Positions 55,733-64,000 of a DNA stretch of 64,000 nucleotides are shown one piece after another. Within the stretch, counting starts at the first letter, position 1. Each line of letters begins with the position of its first letter. Both the position numbers and the translations under genes were made by a program. The notes beneath the pieces were generated by a model. That model did not search any database and had not been told where the DNA came from. It worked only from the letters and a program-made list of their open reading frames with translations. This DNA is from Hemicordylus capensis (Eukaryota > Chordata > Lepidosauria > Squamata > Cordylidae), in assembly GCF_027244095.1 (NCBI RefSeq), contig NC_069659.1, positions 354,988,750 to 355,052,749 of the forward strand, read 5' to 3'.

Positions 55733-55850
55733 AGGGGTTCCCAACCCTGGGTCCCTGGATGGTGCTGCTGAACAACACCCCCCATCATCCATTGGCCATT
55801 GTGACTGGGGATGATGGGAGTTGTAGTCCAACAGGATGGGATTCCCTGCT
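55733..55850. mobile_element. short foldback MITE
   Basis: Arms ggttcccaaccctgggtccc and gatgatgggagttgtagtcc mark the common 'gttggactacaactcccat' family. Confidence 0.55.
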
Positions 55851-57874
55851 CTAATGCTATAAGAGAGGCACAGTGAACTGAAGAGCCAGAGATCCAATGC
55901 AATGTTCTTCCTCTACAAGGAATTTGCATCATTTCCCCCAATCTAACAAAAGCTGCTATATTTCCCCTGGGGGAAGCATGGTATTGAAATCTGCCTATCA
56001 TGCTGTGAAGCAGTAGTGCAGCAATGAATAATTGCAGGAATCTGAAATTCACTGAATTTATAAGGATTGGTTTAAAGCACTCAGGACTGATCACAAACCT
56101 GATTTTTGGGGACGACAACCACAAGTTCTGGGAGGCTCTAAGTGAGAATCCTGAGTCTCTGGGTGCAAAATCCCTCCAAGAAACCTCATTGTTCACCACA
56201 GAATTAACATTTTGAGCCAAAGTTCAAATTTTACAGGTACAAAACTCACAATTTCTTAACTGCCCAGTAGAGAGGTTTGTGACCAGTGGAGAGGTCTTCA
56301 TTCAGATACTATTGGAGAAAACAAAACAAAAACACACAAGCGTTTCTTTCCCCCTGTAAATACAAAAGAGGCCACTAGAGGGGGATAGAAGGAGGGAGTA
56401 TGTGTGCTTGCCATTCAGATGAGCAACATACTGGCCATTAGACAAAGTCAAAGACAGGTTGCATTCAGATGGTGGCTTCTTAGGCTTTCAGTTTCAGGCT
56501 TTGGGGTAAGTTAAGCTGAAGGCAAGCAAGATGTGCCCTTTGACAAGACAGGCAATGTTTTGTGGCCTCAGCAAATGCCTGCTGCAATGTCCAGAGTCAG
56601 GGGGAAATGCCAAATTCAGTGCTTATAAGGGCCCCTTCATTCATAACAGTCTCTTAAAAGGTGCTTTTAGATTTAAGATTCTGGACACACCCTGCACATA
56701 TTAAAAAATCAAGGTGATGTCTTTGCCTACAAAGGACTCAGGTGCCCTGGGAAGACTCGGTTTCCCAGAGACCATCCTGCCATAGCAGCATTCCAGCCGG
56801 TGTTGTGGGAGCAGGGAAGCCCCACTTCCCTCCTGCAGCTGCTGGTTGTCAGCACTGATGTCGCCCGGCCAATGAAGCAGGAAGTGGGCGGGATGCAGGC
56901 TACAAGGATCATGGACAGTGGCGCTCTTCCCCAGGACTTCGGGGACGAGGTCCAGGGCCTCCACACCCTCTGCCCCCCCCCAATCCTTTTTATTCTGTCC
57001 TGGGTGGTGTGGTCGCTGCTGGCCCACACTGCGCAGGGCGGCCGAGTGTGATTTTGACCTGTGCCAGGTCACGGTGCTTTAGAGACAGAGTGGGGGAGTG
57101 GAGAAAGAAATATTGGGATGGGGATATCTTAAGTTGCATGTTGAAATGTTTCTGCTAATGCATATTTGCATAAATATATCTGTTTTATATAACATTCTTG
57201 TGAGTTCAGTTGCTGTTTGTACCCTCAAGAACTCACGTGTTAAAAATACTGTGTGTGTCATGGTGTGTGTGTCTAGGCGGATGGTGCTTAACTTGCAGGG
57301 GCAGGGGGCGGACTCCAAATGCCTTTAGGGCCAGGCTCCAAAATACCTTAAGCGTACCTCTGATCACGGATGGGAGAGACTCGGAACTGAGTGTTGCTGG
57401 TGGACTCAGAACTGAGTTCAGTGTTACCTGCTTTTTTTTAATATAGCACAGTTTGTTGAGGCTAATTCCAAGGACTGGTGGCCGACATGTTGTGCAGCTT
57501 TCCGTCGACCTGATGCTCCACCCTCAGGTTGCTGTGGAGTCCCAGGGCAGCATCGGAGCTGCTCAGAATGAACAGTTGTGTTGGCAGTCTTTCCGCTGAA
57601 GAAAACAGTGGAAGCGCTACCAGTGCAGCTTCTAGTTCTGAGCAGCCCCGATGCTGCCTTAGGATTCTGCAGCAGCCCCAGAGTAGTGTGTTAGGCCAAC
57701 AAACAGCCACTGTCACTAAACACCACTTTCCCTCCCAGCCAGCTTCACTAATCTAGACTCCCTCAAATCTCCCTTTTCTCCTTCAAGTATCAGACTTGAT
57801 CCATTGGACATGATGCCCTTCTAAGTTCAGTTGATTTCAAGGACAGAATCAAGCATACATTTAACTTGCTAGGA

Positions 57875-58160
57875 CACTTTCCTGGTTAGCCGCTCAACAG
57901 CAGCAAAATGCTTTTGTTCAGGCAAATTGCATTCAAAATGTAAACAGCAAAGCGCCCAGCAAGGGGGGGGGGAGTTTTGAGAAAACTAACAACCCCCGCA
58001 AAAACCCAGCAACCTTTTTATGCTGGACATACGCTTTATCAATAAATCGCACTGATTAAATCCGAAACAAGACAAGGCCCATCGGAAGTGTGGAAGCACA
58101 CTTCCGAGATTTGCTGTGACCCCATTGCAGGGTCTAAGCTGGAAAGTGCCTTGGTGTAGG
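57875..58160. mobile_element. MITE, CTTTCCAGATTAG-end family (copy 2, reversed)
   Basis: It begins cactttcctggttagccgct and ends gggtctaagctggaaagtg. It has the reversed body cagcagcaaaatgctt and cgcccagcaaggg. Confidence 0.65.
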
Positions 58161-58559
58161 CATTGGAAAGGTGGGGGGAAGTGTTGTGTTGCCAGTGATG
58201 TTACAGGCACTAGCCAATAGGGAACTACAATGTTTCTTCTTCCACATTCCATGCAACATTCAAAATTGCAATGGATACACTATTTTGTTTTTGTGGGGCG
58301 TGGTGGAAGAGCATTATCCCACAAAATATTGCAATTTGAGTGTTTGAAAAAGGCAATATCCTTGTAACAGAAGCACTGCTTAGAGGAAAGAGGTCTGCAT
58401 CTCACTCCCCTCCAGCTAATAACGATTTTACATTTACTTGTGTAAATATGATCTGTTGGTTCAGAAAGCGCCCCCCAAGTGCCTTCAACATGACTGGACT
58501 TTGATACTCCCTTGGCGCCAGATGGCAGAACTTCCCCAGTCCTTGTTCAGGCCCTCAGC

Positions 58560-59443
58560 TCATCTCCCCACATCAGCATCCATAAATGTCCACCCAGTTT
58601 TCTCCTGGAGCCAGTCCACATAGTTGGAGACCTTGGTGTAAACCCCATAGACCTGTTTGCTCCCACACTCTTCGGGGCCACCCCATGAAACTAGTCCTTG
58701 GGCCACCCATCGCCGGCTGTCAAGGTCTTGGATGACGAACGCTCCCCCGCTGTCTCCAAGGCAGGTGTCCTTCCCACCTTCATAATAACCGGCGCAGAAC
58801 ATGTTCTCGGTCACACTGTAGTTGCCCGAGCGGGATTCGTAGCTCGTCTTGCACTCGGCATGCAGCACCACTGGTAACTTGACATACTGCAGGATGTCAG
58901 AGAGGGTCCGCATACCTGAGCTGATGACCTCGTCCACCGTGATGTTGGGACTGGAGATGCCCCAGCCGGCCACCAGGCCCAGGGTGTTGGGCTGAGGTCC
59001 TTCTAGCTCATGTTCGTACCGTGGTAGACACACCGGCATGGTGTAGGGTCCCATGGTCACCTTCTCCTTCAGCTTCACTAAGGCAATGTCATGGTTGTAG
59101 TTCTGGATGTCAAAGGCCTCATGGAGGATAATCTTCTCCACAGTCCGGTTGACGGCATCCATCTTGTTCCTCACATCGTGAAGACCCAAGTAGACGGTGA
59201 CATGCTCCTTGGAGACGGGGATGATGGTGTTGTCCCGACGCTGGGAGCGAAGGACATGGGCGGCCGTCAGCACCCACGACTCAGAGAGAAGGGCTCCGCT
59301 CCCAAACCACCGGTCATTGGGCACCCGGGACGTGTCCTCCACCACAATCAGTGCTTGCCAGGGGAAAAAGCCGGGCTCTGCGTTCCGCCCACCAATGATA
59401 CGCTTGACCAGGGTGGGCAGAGAGCGGGTTGGCTGACCACATA
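58560..59443 (-). CDS. MASP1: MASP1, single exon of the MASP-3 protease domain
   Basis: One 884-base exon runs from the acceptor cctag (before 59443) to the TGA at 58560-58562. It starts in phase 1 with ta-TGT-GGT. It reads YVCGQPTRSLPTLVKR|IIGG and continues through the complete protease: His in LTAAHVLRSQ, Asp in YNHDIALVKL, Ser in CLGDSGGAF, ending GWTFMDADVGR. MASP-3 is the main activator of pro-factor D in blood. The activation Arg is kept. The absent histidine-loop cysteine (AAHV) and the lack of introns match MASP-3 in mammals. Three N-glycosylation sequons (NRT, NIT, NYS) are visible. It lies upstream of the MASP-1 exons in the gene, so splicing to one excludes the other. Confidence 0.98.
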
Positions 59444-60897
59444 CTAGGAAAAGAAAATAATAGAGCAGGTGGTTAGTCTACCATGGCTGGACTCTTCACC
59501 AAAAAAGTGCTTAACTGTGACTCTCTAGTAGATTATGCCAGGTTTTTTCCTTGTTAAGACTCGGATGGATTTTCAGATTAGAGTGCCTGTGGATGTATGT
59601 CATGCAGCCAGTCAAATTTCAGCTGCAAAAAGTAGGCTATCCTACAACACAGCTGACCAAATTTTTAATCCAAATGTCAATTTCTGGGAAAGAGTTAATC
59701 TCCATGTGTAGGTAGATAGCAGATGTCTAGGCCCATCGGCTGACATCTGGACTAATGAAGCTCTCGCAGAACCAAGTTGTGCGTGCACAAGGAAAGAGCA
59801 TAGCTACACAAAATTTCGAAGCGGTGCTCTTGGACAAATGTTCCCTGCAATGGGAATGTTGTGCGCGTGGGCAGGGCTGTTTGCGCAACACTAGCCTGGA
59901 ATGCAAGCTCCCGACACAGCACAACCAGCAGCCTGTTTGTGCAAACGCTTCATTACTCCTGATGTTGGCGGCTGTATTGGCAGCGGCTGGTCCTAAGGCG
60001 CTGAGGGGGGTGGTGCCCAATGTTGCTCCTCCCTCTCGCCTGAGAGCCATGCTGCCTGCTGGTTGGGCATTCATTAGGTAGAGCTGTGTGGTTAACAGAG
60101 TAGCTCTACCTGACAAATGGCCACCCTGCGGGTTGCACAGCTCTCAGGCAAGGCGGGGGAGAGAGCAGAGCAACATTTGGTGCCTCTGGCTCCTTAGGAC
60201 AAGCCGCTACTGTGCTGTATGTCACCACTAATGACCTTGAGGTGCACAGCTTGTTTTTCAGGCCAAAGCAAACCAGCTCAAAAGAGAACCTGAGTGAGTC
60301 ATATCTCTCCTTCTTGTTTCCTTCTTGTTTTGATTAGCTCGTTTTCGACGAAAAAGGGCTTTTTCGTGGTAAAGCAGTGTATAAATAGTAGAAGTTGACA
60401 GAAAAGTCAATTTCACTTGGGACAGATACATGCATCTCAGTTTCAAGCCAGCCCACCAAAGCCCAAATCTCCCACTCCTCCTAGTTGAGGAGGGTTGGTG
60501 TTCGGAAGCTGGCATAGCTCTGGGGACCCCAGTCACTGCTGAGAAGCTGCGAAGTGGAAGGTGAGGGCGTGATTGGCAGGAGGCAAGTGCTGGATGGCAT
60601 GTGTCTGTGTTAGGGCCATTGTATGTGGCCTCTCTTCAGCTTGAGGGCTACCTCAGTGCGTCGGGGCCCTGCAATTTGATTTGTGTTTCAGGAAGGGCTC
60701 CTGCTTTGCTTTGGCTGTATCAAAGGAATTGCTTTGCTTTGGGGCTCAAGCTTTCCTCCTCTCCCATTTGCCACTCTCTTGACCACTGTAGGAACTTATT
60801 GGCATAGGCGAGAGACAGACAGACAGACCCTGCTTTAATTTTTCCTGGAGTGCAGCGAGGGAGCAGTGACTTCCGCAGCTGCATTTAGAGAATGAAA

Positions 60898-61076
60898 CCC
60901 AGAAGACATTTCCCCTGAAGTCCTGGGGAAGGCACAGGGTTTTTGTTTTGTTTTGTTTTGGGAATTGTAGTCTTTTCTGGGGCCATTGCCACATCCCCAG
61001 AAAAGACTACGGTTCCCAGAAAATCCTGCACTTGCTCAGGACTTCAGGGGAAGAAGAAAAAGAACCATCTTCTGGG
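60898..61076. repeat. foldback with a 22-bp inner stem
   Basis: ggaattgtagtcttttctgg(gg) at 60961-60982 pairs with 60995-61016 at 20 of 22 bases. Outer arms cccagaagacatttcccctg and caggggaagaag...cttctggg extend it. Confidence 0.65.
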
Positions 61077-61584
61077 ATGAAAGTGGAATTGTGGGATGTA
61101 TTGCTTCCTTGCTACACCCCTAGAACAATAGAAGTACAGCCAATCTGTCTCCTGCCCATCATGCCAGTAAGTACCTACAGGGGCCAAGGGAGGGTGCCAA
61201 GTTGGAAGGAGGGGCCAAAGCAGCTGGATCACTTTTGGAAGTGAATTGGCCAGATTTGGCCAGTACTTTTTCTATTCAGGCCACACTGGCAATCTGCCAG
61301 TTTGGATCTGAATCGAAGTTCGGGTGACTGAATCGGCCTGAATTGCTTCAGTTCTAATCAGGCACTGATGCTTTGCACAGCCCTAGTGGGATCCTGCCCT
61401 TACTCACTGCTTGTTTCCTGCAAGTTGCTGTTCTATCTGCTTTCTGCACAGGTGGGGCTCCCAGGTAAATGCTCCCTGAATCACGGGGAAAAGCAGCTTG
61501 AGGGGGAAAGCAGTGGGAGGGTTGTCTCCACCCCCCCACTGTTTTGCAGCTGTTTGATGTGACTAGGATTAGACCCATGTCTGC

Positions 61585-61890
61585 TACCAAACACCTGGCT
61601 CTGGATGTGGTGATGGCGACCAGCTTGGATGGCTTTAAAATGGGCTTAGACAAATTCATGGAGGACAGGTCTATCAGTGGCTACTAGTCCAGTGCCTTTA
61701 GGCCACCTCTGGCCTCAGAGGCAAGATGCCTCTCAATCCCAGTTGCAGGGGAGCCACAGCAGGAGAGAAGGCCTGCCCTTACCTCTTGCCTGTGGGCTCC
61801 TCAGAGGCATCTGGTGGGCCACTGTGGGAAACAGGATGCTGGACTAGATAGACCTTGAGCCTGCTTCAGCAGGGCTGTTCTCATGTTATG
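61585..61890 (+). mobile_element. CR1 LINE 3' end
   Basis: It runs from atggcgaccagcttggatgg through gatgctggactagatagacc to cagcagggctgttctcatg. Confidence 0.75.
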
Positions 61891-62451
61891 ACCTCTGCCA
61901 CGATGGCCGCTTAAGTTCTTTAGCTTAAGACGGTTGTCAAATCAAATCAACATCCAGATGTTGCTCTTCTGCTCGTTGGCATCATCTGGAAGGAAAAGTG
62001 AGCCATGGCATAATCTACCGGCAATGATGCACCCAGGCCATGCAGCGTGATCCATCATTGCGCCTTCAGACATCCAGAATACCTTCACGGGGAGGGAAAG
62101 GAGGTGAGTGAGCTCCCGCTGTCCCCACCAACATGCACAGTGAGGTCAGGCAGCGGTGCCGGTCCGGCCGCTAGCTAGGCCAACCTGCCCCTTCTTCGGA
62201 GAGAGCCTAGGCTGGCAACGAAACAGAACACAGACAAGTCGGACCAGCATTGCGAGCACATCTGGGGGCCTCGGTGCGGGTGGAGCTCTGACCGCGTTCC
62301 AGGGTGTCATCACTGGGAGATATGGGGACCATGGGAGAAAAGGCCGGACTTCAATCTGGGCGCATGGAGGTTTGACCCTGGAACGCACCTATCTAGTGTA
62401 AAAGCATCAAGGTGCATTCAGCCCTTCGTTCTCATTGTTCTTTCTTTTGTT

Positions 62452-62830
62452 TCTTTTGTATATTTATGCACTGCCCCAAACTCTCATCTCTGGGGGTTTA
62501 CAACAAACATAAAACAAATTAAAACAGGAATCAAAGCATTAAAGCAGTTTAAAACCACAATGATAGTTAAAAAGCTTGGGTGAATCCATGCATCTTGAGC
62601 AGCGCTCCCTGTAACAAGGACTCCCTGATGTTGTTGACTCCAACTCCGATCATTGCCTTTGGCCATTGCAGCTGGGGATGATGGGCATTGTAGTCAACAA
62701 CAACTGGGAATCCCTCTTTCAGGGAACACTGGTCTTAAGAGACTTTTTTAAAATGGCCAGAGATGGGGAGGCTCTTATTTCGGCAGGAAGCACATTCCAG
62801 AGTCTTGGAATTGTTATGCAAACTAATGCA
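62452..62830 (-). mobile_element. L2-like LINE 3' part with nested hAT-type MITE
   Basis: The AT-rich tail (gcactgccccaaactctcat) and body (aagcacattccagagtcttg) are split by a foldback MITE at 62604-62731. The MITE has ends cagcgctccctgtaaca and ttcagggaacactg and flanks atcttgag and gtcttaag. Confidence 0.65.
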
Positions 62831-62927
62831 AACTATGTAGATCATTTTCCCAAGGGAAAGCAAACATGGGTGGCAGAGAAGACTCCACAAGCGACCGCCA
62901 TTTGTCACGAAAAACACTTCACCAGGG

Positions 62928-63245
62928 TGCTTTCCAGATTAGACCCTGCAAAGGGGTCACAGCAGATCTCTGAAGTGTGCTTCCACACTTCCTGTGTTGT
63001 GACACCGCAGTCCCTGCATGGACAGCAGGGTGCCGTCCACATTGCCGATGCCTTGTTTTGAATTTAATTGCTGAGATATATTGCTATGACGTCTTATATC
63101 CAGCGTAAAAAAAGTTGCTGGTTTTTTTTCGGGTTGTTAGTTTTTGCGAGACTGCTCCCCCTGCTGGTTATGTTTTGAAAGCGATTTGCCTGTACGGAAG
63201 CATTTTGCCGCTGTTGAGCAGCTAACCTGGAAAGTGTCCTGCAGA
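62928..63245. mobile_element. MITE, CTTTCCAGATTAG-end family (copy 3)
   Basis: It begins tgctttccagattagaccct and ends cagctaacctggaaagtg, with the family body tgttgtgacaccgcagtccc. Confidence 0.7.
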
Positions 63246-63720
63246 TTTCATTCTGAGAACAATGTATCTTGCAATGCTTTAGAAATCTGAATCTGAAAGA
63301 GGGAAGGATTTGGGCCATAGTTTTGTCTATTACAGAAGCTTATTCATTAAGTTATGAACGTGCTCATTGAGATAGGCACAATGGGTCTGCAGAATGAGTG
63401 GAGCGTCACCTGTGGAATTTCTTCTTGTTGTGCAGCTGTGAAAGGCACAAGAGCCCCACCAGAAAAAAAAGTTGGCTATCCTAGATCAAACTTCAAACAA
63501 ACAGTTACATGAAAATAAAGCCAGCCACCCCATGTGCACAGAAATCTCTGCATGTCCCCGGAGAAGGTGACCTCATAGCAACAGGAGCAGCTCATCCTAA
63601 CAACCTGGGGGGTGGGGTGGGGGGACCAAAGGAGGCACAACTGTCTCTGCTTCCCAGAGCTCCATTTTCCCCTCTCACTCCTGCCCTGCCCCATCCCAGC
63701 ATTAATGAGTTTTGTGCTGC

Positions 63721-63796
63721 CTGCAGGCTGGCCATTCGTCAGGTAGAGCTGCACAGTTAACCACTCAGCTCTACCTGACGAATGGCCAGCCTGCAG
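63721..63796. repeat. perfect 31-bp palindrome arms, 14-base loop
   Basis: 63721-63751 and 63766-63796 are exactly complementary over 31 of 31 bases, around the loop cacagttaaccact. Partly matched arms extend to about 63700 and 63818 (ttaatgag and ctcattaa). A more diverged relative sits near 60050-60130. Confidence 0.9.
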
Positions 63797-64000
63797 GGAG
63801 TGCAGCTCTCATTAACACTGGGGTGGGGAAGCTCATTAGGATAAGCCATTCCCGCATAGCAGACTCTCTCTCTCTCTCTTTCTTTAGCCAGCAACACAAA
63901 GTCAGCTGGCTGGCGGTCTTTCTGCTTTGGCTTACGTTGCCCTGGAGTTAACCAAATAGCACTCAAGAGCTCTGTAAAATGCATCATGTAGTCATTTGTG

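Larger units (their letters stand above)
59444..64000 (-). other. MASP1: MASP1 intron upstream of the MASP-3 exon, runs off the window
   Basis: No CUB, EGF or CCP exon is recognised here, so the shared upstream exons lie beyond 64000. The stretch holds two palindrome-bearing elements (about 60040-60130 and 63700-63818) and a foldback at 60898-61076. It also holds a CR1 end at 61585-61890, an L2-like tail with a nested MITE (62452-62830), and a MITE at 62928-63245. Confidence 0.65.

Noticed and set aside
56701-57072. Overlapping ORFs on both strands
   Set aside because: No conserved motif, no splice context with MASP1, and codon texture unlike protein.
1-64000. CRISPR array, operon or other prokaryotic system
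   Set aside because: Spliced vertebrate genes and retroposons throughout; the tandem repeats are microsatellites or minisatellites without unique spacers.

Overview
ORGANISM. The window looks like nuclear DNA of a squamate reptile (lizard or snake). The genes have vertebrate exon structure. The repeats are typical of squamates: tRNA-headed SINEs, CR1 and L2-like LINEs, and very many short hAT-type foldback elements. The MASP-1-specific exons, which are reported missing in birds, are present and readable. The species cannot be named from the sequence alone. LAYOUT. 1-11.5 kb: two tandem plus-strand genes of the receptor-transporting protein (RTP, 3CxxC zinc-finger) family, each with two coding exons and a C-terminal membrane anchor. 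11.5-14.5 kb: repeat-rich spacer with a three-layer nested insertion. 14.6-36.9 kb: a complete RRM1 gene (large subunit of ribonucleotide reductase). It has a CpG-island promoter, 19 coding exons, 791 codons and a poly(A) signal, and no lesion is visible. 37-41 kb: intergenic repeats. 41.15-64 kb, minus strand: the 3' half of MASP1. The six exons that encode the MASP-1 protease domain come last (41155-52979). The single MASP-3 protease exon is at 58560-59443, and the gene continues past the right edge. HOW THE GENES RELATE. RTP genes next to MASP1 is the human 3q27 arrangement (RTP1-MASP1-RTP4). RRM1 lies on 11p15.4 in human, so an intact intron-containing RRM1 between RTP and MASP1 is a rearrangement relative to mammals. 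RRM1 and MASP1 are convergent. MASP1 makes alternative lectin-pathway proteases by mutually exclusive splicing, and both branches start in the same phase here. The RTP genes may be interferon-responsive; there are two near-ISRE motifs upstream of the second one. RRM1 makes deoxynucleotides and has no functional tie to its neighbours. MOST NOTABLE. (1) The MASP-1 activation site reads ...LLAH|IVNG, with His in place of the usual Arg at P1, in an otherwise intact protease. (2) RRM1 sits inside the RTP-MASP1 block. (3) A foldback transposon carrying a ZNF143-type motif abuts the RRM1 CpG island. (4) A roughly 208-bp retro-insert carries the 5' end of U2 snRNA. (5) A 127-bp inverted repeat with two further hairpins in its loop lies in a MASP1 intron. 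(6) There is a perfect 31-bp palindrome at 63.7 kb.
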